A stretch of DNA of 6,073 bases from Ignavibacteriaceae bacterium (lineage in GTDB: Bacteria; Bacteroidota; Ignavibacteria; Ignavibacteriales; Ignavibacteriaceae): the NCBI GenBank assembly GCA_031292465.1, contig JARLHB010000472.1, positions 1 to 6,073 on the forward strand. The letters are read 5' to 3'. This document shows positions 1-6,073 of this stretch, in pieces. Positions within the stretch are counted from its first letter, which is position 1. Every line of letters starts with the position of its first letter. A program made the position numbers and the translations under genes. Below the pieces are notes generated by a model that was not told the origin of the DNA, ran no database searches, and was given only the letters and a program-made list of their open reading frames with translations.

Positions 1-1728
1 TTGGAAAAAGCCCTTACCGCCTATAATAAGAAACGGTATATTATATTTTGTAAATGCTTTTTCAAGCTCGGCAAATGACTTCCTTTTCCTGCATAGGATG
101 GCTATATCATGCCATGTAATTTTATCCGGGCTGTTTTTCACCAAATGCAGAATCCTTTTGGCAATCATCTCGGCTTCCGGCCCGCCGTTATTTTCAGATT
201 CAATATCAGCAGTTTCTTCACTACATAACAGGAACTCTATTCCACCGGCCACTTCATCCTTCCTCGCACATACAAGGTCAGAAGGGCCGACTTCATTATA
301 TAAAATATTCGGGTATCTGAACAAATTCTGAAACAAGATATTTGTAAACAGGCATATCGCAGGCGCCATCCTGAAGCTGTCAGGCAGGGTTAGCAAAGCT
401 TCTTTACCGGACATTGCTTCTATATTCTTTTTTGTACGGTCAAATACTTCAAGTTCAGCATCCCTGAACATATAGATGCTTTGTTTTTCATCCCCCACTA
501 CAAACAGGTTCCCTTTTTTTAACTGGTCAAGTATCGGCAGAAATATTTTATACTGAATTTCATTCGTATCCTGGTACTCATCAATCATAATGTAATTAAA
601 TTTACCGGATACATCTTCCCTTACATTTTCAAGTTCAAGAATTTTTTGTGTATAAAGGAGTATATCCTCATAATCCAGGTAGCCGTTTTCAGTTTTTTTC
701 TTACTATAATTATTCAGGGCAATGTTAAAGAAATAAATAAGCGTTTTACCAAACTTTGCCAGTTCCGTTTCAATTTCACCGGATGTATCCTCTATTTCAA
801 AGTACTTCAACTCATCAAAATATTCTTCCGTAAAGGCAATTGAATCCGCAAGTCCGCCCCTTAATTTAGCCGGAAGGTAATCCCTTAACTTAATCCTACC
901 CTCTTTAACTAAAATTAAATTTTTAATTTCAAACAAGCACTTAATCTTATCTTCCGTCTTATTAAGCTTTGCCAGCCTGCTAATTATATCTCTTATATCA
1001 GCGCCTATTTTGTGGTCGGCTTTATTATCCAGCACTGTATTATTAATTTCTTTAATAGAACTAACAAATTCTCCCAACCGGGATATAATAATCTTATCGG
1101 CATATTCAATAAATGAATTATGGAAGAACTCTGCTATTTTGCTTCCCGGTTTAGAATAAATGCTCTCTGAAAAACTCAGAACATTTTTACGGTTCTTAAT
1201 AAGCGAAATTATTTCCCCGGCAAAAAGGCCTTTGGATGCGAATATCCTGATTAGATATTTTAAATTATTTGTCTCATCCGGATTTTTAATTGATGATTTA
1301 ATCATCTCTTCTACAGATAGTTCAATAAGCTCATCCGAAGTCTGTTCATCAATAGGAGTAAAATTAGCATCCAGGCCGGCTTCAACCGGATGTTCTTTTA
1401 ATATATCTATACAGAAAGAATGTATAGTAGATATGTTAGCAGATACCAACTGCCTGCGGACGTATTCTAATTTTCTTTTTTCTTCCTCATTTTGGCTTGC
1501 CTGTAAACTCTCTTCAATCTGAGACGCGATTTTCTTATAAAGTTCACCCGCAGCCTTATCAGTAAATGTAATAGCGGCTATATTCCTAAGGGGGATACCT
1601 TCTTCAAGCGCTATACGCAAATATCTTTTAGACAAAACAAATGTTTTTCCCGAACCTGCATTTGCGGTTAAGGATATATGCTTCTTGTAGTCGAGCGCTT
1701 TTTCCTGGTATGTAGTTAGTGAAGCCAT
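1..1728 (-). CDS. UvrD/RecB/AddA-type ATP-dependent DNA helicase, N-terminal 576 residues (3' end outside window)
   Basis: Superfamily 1A helicase, a 3'-5' DNA translocase of the repair and recombination class. The frame is open from ATG at 1728 down to base 1, so the C-terminus is missing. Visible motifs: Q-motif Gln8 (TTYQEKAL); Walker A AGSGKT at 24-29; motif Ia ITFTDKAAGEL at 53-63; motif Ib STIHSFCIDILKEHP at 100-114, followed by EAGLDANF, a wording typical of RecB/AddA relatives rather than plain UvrD; LDYEDIL at 351-357; Walker B/motif II IDEYQDT at 382-388; motif III GDEKQSIYMFRDAE at 412-425; motif IV-like DSFRMAP at 450-456; and IGGKGFF at 569-575, near the cut. Residues about 130-350 form the divergent 1B-type insert. 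All ATPase residues seen are intact. Family members usually run to about 1000-1200 residues, and AddA types end in a PD-(D/E)XK nuclease; that part cannot be judged here. The start is well fixed: the two in-frame codons before CTG-ATG are both TAA. The gene follows the histidine kinase after 6 bases, so it is probably co-transcribed. AddA, RecB-like and stand-alone UvrD-like remain alternatives; I lean to AddA/RecB-like. Confidence 0.93.
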   Translation of the reverse strand, partial: MASLTTYQEKALDYKKHISLTANAGSGKTFVLSKRYLRIALEEGIPLRNIAAITFTDKAAGELYKKIASQIEESLQASQNEEEKRKLEYVRRQLVSANISTIHSFCIDILKEHPVEAGLDANFTPIDEQTSDELIELSVEEMIKSSIKNPDETNNLKYLIRIFASKGLFAGEIISLIKNRKNVLSFSESIYSKPGSKIAEFFHNSFIEYADKIIISRLGEFVSSIKEINNTVLDNKADHKIGADIRDIISRLAKLNKTEDKIKCLFEIKNLILVKEGRIKLRDYLPAKLRGGLADSIAFTEEYFDELKYFEIEDTSGEIETELAKFGKTLIYFFNIALNNYSKKKTENGYLDYEDILLYTQKILELENVREDVSGKFNYIMIDEYQDTNEIQYKIFLPILDQLKKGNLFVVGDEKQSIYMFRDAELEVFDRTKKNIEAMSGKEALLTLPDSFRMAPAICLFTNILFQNLFRYPNILYNEVGPSDLVCARKDEVAGGIEFLLCSEETADIESENNGGPEAEMIAKRILHLVKNSPDKITWHDIAILCRKRKSFAELEKAFTKYNIPFLIIGGKGFFQ

Positions 1729-1737
1729 CAGTTATTA
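1726..1737 (-). other. Kinase-helicase junction: tandem in-frame stops then ATG
   Basis: On the minus strand this reads TAA TAA CTG ATG. The first TAA ends the histidine kinase, the second TAA follows directly, and the helicase ATG comes one codon later in the same frame. The spacing is too short for a terminator or promoter between the genes. No Shine-Dalgarno-like purine run precedes the ATG at the usual distance; the upstream bases are AT-rich kinase C-terminal codons. Re-initiation or coupled translation is plausible but inferred. Confidence 0.75.
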
Positions 1738-4700
1738 AATATTTTTCTTCAGTTTATGAATTGATATCTTAAAAGACGCGCCGGAGCCATTGTTTTCGTC
1801 AAGGCTTATACTTCCGTTTATTCCCTCGATGAATCTTTTTGCAAGTTTAAGGCCCAATCCCATCCCTTTTTCTTTAGTGGTAAAATTCGACTCGAATATT
1901 TTATCTTTAATATTACCGGGAATTCCTTTCCCGTTATCACTTACATTTAAATTAAAATATTCTTCATCTGATGCAAGCGATATTGTTATTTTATTTGCCC
2001 CCGCCTGAATAGAATTTCTGATCAGGTTAATCAACAGCCTTCTAAACTGGCTTTCATCCCCTTCCACTAATGCGGAATTAAGAGAAGTCAGAATTTCAAG
2101 CTTTATCTTTTCATCAACAAATAAATTCACAGTATCCTTTATAACCGGCAGTAAATCGATTTCTGTTAATTTAAAATTCGGCATTCTTGCAAAACGCGAA
2201 AACTCTGAAGCAATCTGGCTAAGGTTTTCAATCTGATTCAGTATTGTTTGAGAAACTTTTTCAAAGATAGAGTCGAAATTTTTACTTTTATCGTTATATG
2301 AAACTATTAATTGCTGCACCGCAAGTTTCATCGGCGTTAATGGATTTTTGATTTCATGGGCTACCTGCTTTGCCATTTCTTTCCAGGCATTTTCCCTTTC
2401 CAGTTCCGCATGTTCAATTTGATTGCGCTGCAGCTCTTTCGTCATATAATTGAACCCGGCAAGCAGGTCTTTAAGTTCGCCTTTAACATTGCTGTCAACT
2501 TCAACACTTAAATCTCCCTGTGCAATTGATGCTGTAGCCTTGGTAAGCCTTCTTATAGGCCGCGATATTCTGTTTGCAAGATATGTGCTTATTATAATCA
2601 TAATTAAAGTTGCAAAAGAATAAATACCGAAAAGGAAAACGTCAATATCCATCACTGAATAAGTCAGCCTTACTTTGTTGAATGCATCATTAACGCCGAT
2701 TATAAATTCCCTGTCGCCGATCTTTATAGCCTTATAAAATGAATCATATTCAAAATCGTCTAGATTCTCTTTTGTAAAATATTCCCTGTAACTAAGATAA
2801 TTAAGCTGATAATAAACTTCCGGATTCAGCTTATCTGTGAATAATCCTGCCTTATAATACTGCTCTCTTGAATTAAATATCTGTACAGAACCTTCATACA
2901 CCGAATAAGAAATTCCCAGGTCCTTCCCGGCATTTCCAAATGCCTGCATTAAATCGCCAGAAGGAGATTCAGCAAGTTTTTCATTTATAATATTTTCCAC
3001 ATAATTAAGCCTCTCCCTCAACTCATTTGTAACAGCTGTGTCCGTACGCTGCTTAATAACCTGCCTGTTGTACACAGCAAGTATAATAACCGGGATAATA
3101 GAAATAAAAAGGAAAGCCAATAATAACTGGGTTCTAAAAGTGTACTTTGCGCTCTTAATCCTGATTATGAAGAATACTAACAGCAGAATTATTATGAAGA
3201 TACTATGTATAAGGAAAATCTTAAAGAAATTAAACAAATCCCATTGAATACGCTTTTCTCTTATTGATACGGCAGTAATAACCGGAGTATTATCATTGAT
3301 AGTTTTTAATATATAAGTATAAAAATTCTCATTATTTATGGAAAGTGTAAGCCAGGCATCGTTGTCCTGTGATAACTTTGCTTCCAATATCGGCTTTATC
3401 TGGTCTCTTGAAGGATAAATATCGCCATATACGTGAGTTAATTTTGAATCGGCAAATTCAAATATTTTAAGCCTTCGTGCATCAAGTACTGAATTAATAA
3501 TATCCGACTTTGATGCTAAAAAGTCGGGCAGGCTTGTAGAACTGAGGTTCTGCAAATCAAACCCGATGGAGGCAGTAACATAACCAATTTTTGCACCGCG
3601 GTCCCAAACCGGAATAATACCCATAAATATTTTCTTTAACGAATCATCAGGCGAATTAATTTCGATAATATGCGGCAGTTCATCCGAATAATTAATAAAT
3701 TGTTCGGGCAGTTTGGCGCCCGCATCAATCCCTGAATTAAACCCGCCCAGATGGTTTTGATCTTTATCCCAGATATTAAGGGAAGAATTAAAAGTTTCCT
3801 TTTGCAGTGAACTGTTTGCCCAAAGCTTGAAAGCATCGGCTGTAAAATTGGAATTACCGTCATAATAATCGGAAATAAGTTCTTCATTTTCAGATGTTTT
3901 GCGAAGAGTTTCCCTTAAGAGGAACTTTATTAAATTGTCATTCGGCCTGTTAATTTCCAAAGCTGTAGTTCTTAAGGAATTTTTTTCCAGCTCAAGGTTA
4001 AAATAATTTAAAAGCGTTATAGAAATAAATGATGCAATTAATGTTATATATATATAGCTAAAGGCGCTTTTAATTTTGCCGAAATAAATTTGATGTGCAA
4101 GGATAAAGGTTAAGATAATAATAATAAAAATAAGCAAAGGAGTTATAAGCGGCTCATCCTGCACCTTTATAAATATATACCCGAATATCTGATAGCTAAT
4201 AAACAGGATTCCGAATACCCATTTTATTTTTTTCTTTTCGTTAAACGGGAATAATGATACTAATAATATTATATAAGAGATTAAAAAGATCATCATTACC
4301 GTACCAAGCATCAGGAGGTTAAGGTTCATTACCACCGAAGGCAGGTTGGGAAATAAATTTGCCTCTTTAAAATATCTTAAAGTAGAATCGAAAATAATGC
4401 TTTTTACAGAAGCGCTTAAACCTCTTATTGTAAGCAGAAAAACAAATGTAATTGGTATAAATAACCCGGCTGAAAGCCATACCTTTTTTAATTCATCTTT
4501 TGCCCGGCTGTTTATATAATCCATTAAGTATCTTAACGCCTGCACGCTTATGGGAAGTGCAAACAAGGCAGTAACAAGAAATTCAATAGGGGACTTCAGA
4601 ATACCGTTGCCTAAAGTGGAAGAAAAATACGCAGGATCCGCAAGGGGCCCTTGTATAATATCTGCCGGAAAATTCAAAAAGTACAAAAGCATTCTGGAAG

Positions 4701-5580
4701 CAGCACAATACAAGAACAGTATCAGTAACCTGACGCTTTTGAACTTAATTTTTTTAAACTCATTCTTAAAACCCAGTGTTGCAAAAAAGACAGCCAGCAC
4801 AATCAGCAAAGCCTGTATTTCATTAATTAGCTGATAATCATAATCAACCGAAACATCCAAAGAAGGCTTAAAGAAAATTGCTTCCCCTATTTTATTTTGC
4901 TGCTTGTTCATAAGAGCAAAAGAATATTTCCTGCCGTCCTGCGATTCCTGTGCAAAAGGAGAATAGACTATGTTAAATTGAGTGCGGTACTTTTCTGATA
5001 ATTCTTTGGAAAAATTGTTTTCCCTGTAATACTGATTCTGAATTGAATAATATTTTTCAACCGGGACGCTTACAACAAAATAGAATAAATCGTTTTCAAA
5101 AAAGACTGTATCGGTAATGGTTAAATAAGCTGCCAAATCGCCATTATAAAAATGCACCTGCCCCGCCGGGAATGCCAGCGGGAAAATATCATTCTGCGGA
5201 ATTGATATGGAAGCGTTCCATGCAATTAATTTACCGTTTGGAGCTAATACTTCAATCGAATATTTATCAAAGTCATCATTGTTAACAGTACTTATTAAAG
5301 CCCCGTATGAACTGCTTGAAGTAACCAGAGCGCTTCTTAACCTATCCTTTAAGCTTTGAACATCATCAAGCAGTTTGTTTTCTTTAGAATCTAATAAGGA
5401 AGTGACAGAATTTTGTATAGCATTTATTTTAGATGAGAGATTTTCACGCCAATTGGCTTCCTGATGCCGGATATAAACAGGTGAAAATATGCCGGAAAGT
5501 AAAATAAGCGCTATAATAAAAAAGACGATAGTAAAATATTTCCTATCGCCTTTTAACCAGTTAAAAATGTTTTTATGCAT
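1735..5580 (-). CDS. Giant multi-pass membrane sensor histidine kinase (HAMP-HisKA-HATPase_c, NtrY-like core), 1281 aa
   Basis: Transmembrane two-component kinase that should autophosphorylate a histidine and pass the phosphate to an unidentified response regulator. I count about twelve membrane spans: roughly 15-37, 252-272, 283-304, 331-355, 367-388, 417-445, 453-472, 476-500, 505-528, 786-807, 817-837 and 980-1003. Lysine/arginine-rich short loops (for example near 272-282, 447-453 and 808-816) fit a positive-inside topology with N- and C-termini in the cytoplasm. This leaves three extracytoplasmic regions: 38-251, starting with a probable coiled coil (about 45-85) and then a PAS/Cache-like stretch (about 105-180); 529-785, possibly a double Cache; and 838-979, possibly a single Cache. 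The core follows: HAMP about 1000-1050; H-box AHEIKNPLTP with phospho-acceptor His1075; N-box NLIRNSIQA at 1185-1193; G1 DNGKGIP at 1215-1221; F-box about 1229-1236; G2 GMGLGL at 1239-1244; G3 GSGASF at 1265-1270. All catalytic elements are present. WKEMAKQVAHEIKNPLTP resembles NtrY. There is no receiver domain. The ATG at 5580 is supported by an in-frame TAA two codons upstream (5586-5584) and by the first membrane span directly after it. The Cache assignments are by eye and tentative. Confidence 0.95.
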   Translation of the reverse strand: MHKNIFNWLKGDRKYFTIVFFIIALILLSGIFSPVYIRHQEANWRENLSSKINAIQNSVTSLLDSKENKLLDDVQSLKDRLRSALVTSSSSYGALISTVNNDDFDKYSIEVLAPNGKLIAWNASISIPQNDIFPLAFPAGQVHFYNGDLAAYLTITDTVFFENDLFYFVVSVPVEKYYSIQNQYYRENNFSKELSEKYRTQFNIVYSPFAQESQDGRKYSFALMNKQQNKIGEAIFFKPSLDVSVDYDYQLINEIQALLIVLAVFFATLGFKNEFKKIKFKSVRLLILFLYCAASRMLLYFLNFPADIIQGPLADPAYFSSTLGNGILKSPIEFLVTALFALPISVQALRYLMDYINSRAKDELKKVWLSAGLFIPITFVFLLTIRGLSASVKSIIFDSTLRYFKEANLFPNLPSVVMNLNLLMLGTVMMIFLISYIILLVSLFPFNEKKKIKWVFGILFISYQIFGYIFIKVQDEPLITPLLIFIIIILTFILAHQIYFGKIKSAFSYIYITLIASFISITLLNYFNLELEKNSLRTTALEINRPNDNLIKFLLRETLRKTSENEELISDYYDGNSNFTADAFKLWANSSLQKETFNSSLNIWDKDQNHLGGFNSGIDAGAKLPEQFINYSDELPHIIEINSPDDSLKKIFMGIIPVWDRGAKIGYVTASIGFDLQNLSSTSLPDFLASKSDIINSVLDARRLKIFEFADSKLTHVYGDIYPSRDQIKPILEAKLSQDNDAWLTLSINNENFYTYILKTINDNTPVITAVSIREKRIQWDLFNFFKIFLIHSIFIIILLLVFFIIRIKSAKYTFRTQLLLAFLFISIIPVIILAVYNRQVIKQRTDTAVTNELRERLNYVENIINEKLAESPSGDLMQAFGNAGKDLGISYSVYEGSVQIFNSREQYYKAGLFTDKLNPEVYYQLNYLSYREYFTKENLDDFEYDSFYKAIKIGDREFIIGVNDAFNKVRLTYSVMDIDVFLFGIYSFATLIMIIISTYLANRISRPIRRLTKATASIAQGDLSVEVDSNVKGELKDLLAGFNYMTKELQRNQIEHAELERENAWKEMAKQVAHEIKNPLTPMKLAVQQLIVSYNDKSKNFDSIFEKVSQTILNQIENLSQIASEFSRFARMPNFKLTEIDLLPVIKDTVNLFVDEKIKLEILTSLNSALVEGDESQFRRLLINLIRNSIQAGANKITISLASDEEYFNLNVSDNGKGIPGNIKDKIFESNFTTKEKGMGLGLKLAKRFIEGINGSISLDENNGSGASFKISIHKLKKNI

Positions 5581-5582
5581 TA
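5578..5582 (-). other. TAATG stop-start overlap coupling the small exported protein to the kinase
   Basis: The stop TAA of the DUF4783-like gene (5582-5580) shares its last A with the ATG of the histidine kinase (5580-5578). No Shine-Dalgarno sequence is visible in the AT-rich bases just upstream, so kinase translation probably depends on ribosomes finishing the upstream gene. The overlap is seen directly; the coupling is inferred. Confidence 0.8.
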
Positions 5583-6035
5583 ATTAATTGTAATCTGAGT
5601 TATTTTCCATTTTCTATTACTGCGCTTAAGGGAAATATATATCTGCGAAGACTCTCTTTTTCCCTTTACTAAAGAACTATAAGCGCCTGTAGCATACACA
5701 TTCTCTTCATCTTCCTGTATATCATTAATATTAAGTGATATAACCTGATGAGTTTTTAAAAATTCCTGTATAACATAATAGGCCTGGTTGGAACTATAAT
5801 AGCCGCTTACACCATTGGATAGATTTAAATAAATCTGTGAACTGAATAAATTATATATTGACGAAATATTTCCGGATGATATTCCCTGCCCTATTTCATC
5901 AAGCGCCGAATGATAAGATTCTTTATATGAATGCGCATCTTTTTTTTCAACTACTTCTTTTTCCTGAGGCATATTATACGCAGAGAGCACTCCGGCAATT
6001 AAAAGAAAAAATAATATAGGAAAAAGTTTCTTCAT
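5580..6035 (-). CDS. Small exported protein, DUF4783-like (NTF2-like fold), 151 aa
   Basis: Residues 1-19 form a classic Sec signal peptide: Lys2-Lys3, a hydrophobic core at 4-17 and a likely cleavage after LSA (17-19). There is no lipobox cysteine, so the mature protein of about 132 residues should be soluble in the periplasm. A charged linker (about 24-38) follows. Residues about 42-150 match the pattern I know for DUF4783: an N-terminal helix with GISSGNISSIYNLFSS (51-66), a beta stretch, YYSSNQAYYVIQEFLKTH (79-96), then strands with YATGAYSSL (114-122), QIYISLKR (131-138) and a closing WKITQITI (143-150). This helix-then-curved-sheet order is that of the NTF2-like superfamily, whose members often bind small ligands or act as scaffolds; DUF4783 itself has no established function as far as I know. 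The start is fixed by an in-frame TAA at 6041-6039. It overlaps the kinase gene by one base, which suggests an accessory role in sensing, but that is inference. Family call by eye; confident that it is a gene. Confidence 0.88.
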   Translation of the reverse strand: MKKLFPILFFLLIAGVLSAYNMPQEKEVVEKKDAHSYKESYHSALDEIGQGISSGNISSIYNLFSSQIYLNLSNGVSGYYSSNQAYYVIQEFLKTHQVISLNINDIQEDEENVYATGAYSSLVKGKRESSQIYISLKRSNRKWKITQITIN

Positions 6036-6073
6036 CTGTTATATGCCTAATTTAATTAATAAATCGGCATAAA
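6036..6073 (-). promoter_or_regulatory. Short AT-rich leader with imperfect inverted repeat upstream of the operon segment
   Basis: Only 38 bases lie upstream of the DUF4783-like start before the window ends. They contain TATGCC (6042-6047 on the plus strand) and its exact reverse complement GGCATA (6066-6071), separated by 18 AT-rich bases that include TTAATTAA. This could be an operator or a weak hairpin, or the tail of a further upstream gene with chance symmetry. No Shine-Dalgarno sequence and no recognisable -10/-35 or Bacteroidota -7/-33 pair can be assigned in so short a stretch. Low confidence. Confidence 0.2.

Noticed and set aside
98..331. Plus-strand open frame of 77 codons
   Set aside because: It lies antisense within the helicase, whose motifs are continuous on the minus strand; the product has no recognisable domain.
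646..843. Plus-strand open frame of 65 codons
   Set aside because: Antisense to the helicase region between the insert and motif II; low-complexity hydrophobic and basic product typical of a shadow of AT-rich coding DNA.
1160..1522. Plus-strand open frame of 120 codons
   Set aside because: Entirely antisense to helicase residues about 70-190, which include motif Ib. The serine-rich product shows no domain.
1729..1734. Possible terminator or promoter between kinase and helicase
   Set aside because: Only six bases separate the genes and no hairpin with a T-run is present.
1790..2008. Plus-strand open frame of 72 codons
   Set aside because: Antisense to the ATPase domain of the kinase, where the N, G1 and G2 boxes fully explain the sequence.
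3038..3247. Plus-strand open frame of 69 codons
   Set aside because: Antisense to kinase membrane spans 10 and 11; its hydrophobic look is only the mirror of AT-rich membrane codons.
3636..3887. Minus-strand open frame of 83 codons
   Set aside because: It is an alternative frame inside the kinase's second extracytoplasmic region and has no start context or domain of its own.
4042..4135. AT-only runs (tatatatata, ataataataataa) that look like a simple repeat
   Set aside because: They encode isoleucine-rich and tyrosine-rich membrane spans 8 and 9 of the kinase in frame, so composition explains them without a separate repeat element.
4550..4834. Plus-strand open frame of 94 codons
   Set aside because: Antisense to kinase membrane spans 2-4; no domain and no upstream signals.

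Overview
The window is AT-rich and holds three protein genes packed head to tail on the minus strand, leaving almost no non-coding DNA. In transcription order (right to left) they are: a small exported protein that looks like a DUF4783 (NTF2-like fold) member (6035-5580); a 1281-residue membrane sensor histidine kinase with a NtrY-like kinase core (5580-1735); and the first 576 codons of a UvrD/RecB/AddA-type superfamily 1A DNA helicase (1728 to base 1), which runs off the left edge. No RNA gene, mobile element, CRISPR array or transcription terminator was seen.

The source is probably a member of the Bacteroidota/Ignavibacteriota (FCB) group. This rests on the DUF4783-like protein, which I associate with Bacteroidota; on the absence of a clear Shine-Dalgarno sequence at all three starts; on AT-rich coding; and on a giant multi-pass histidine kinase of a style familiar from that group. 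It is an inference; I could not run a taxonomic search.

Layout: 1-1728 helicase (minus, C-terminal part outside the window); 1729-1734 a 6-base gap; 1735-5580 histidine kinase (minus); a one-base overlap TAATG at 5580; 5580-6035 DUF4783-like protein (minus); 6036-6073 a 38-base leader or intergenic tail containing an imperfect inverted repeat. The tight junctions imply one polycistronic transcript.

How they may work together: the small exported protein and the kinase lie on the same side of, or in, the membrane and are translationally coupled, so the small protein could be an accessory or ligand-binding partner of the kinase. That is inference from gene position only. The helicase has no evident link to signalling; it may only share the transcript. 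No response regulator lies in the window, so the kinase's output is unknown. The most unusual object is the kinase: about twelve predicted membrane spans and three separate extracytoplasmic regions feed one HAMP-HisKA-HATPase core.
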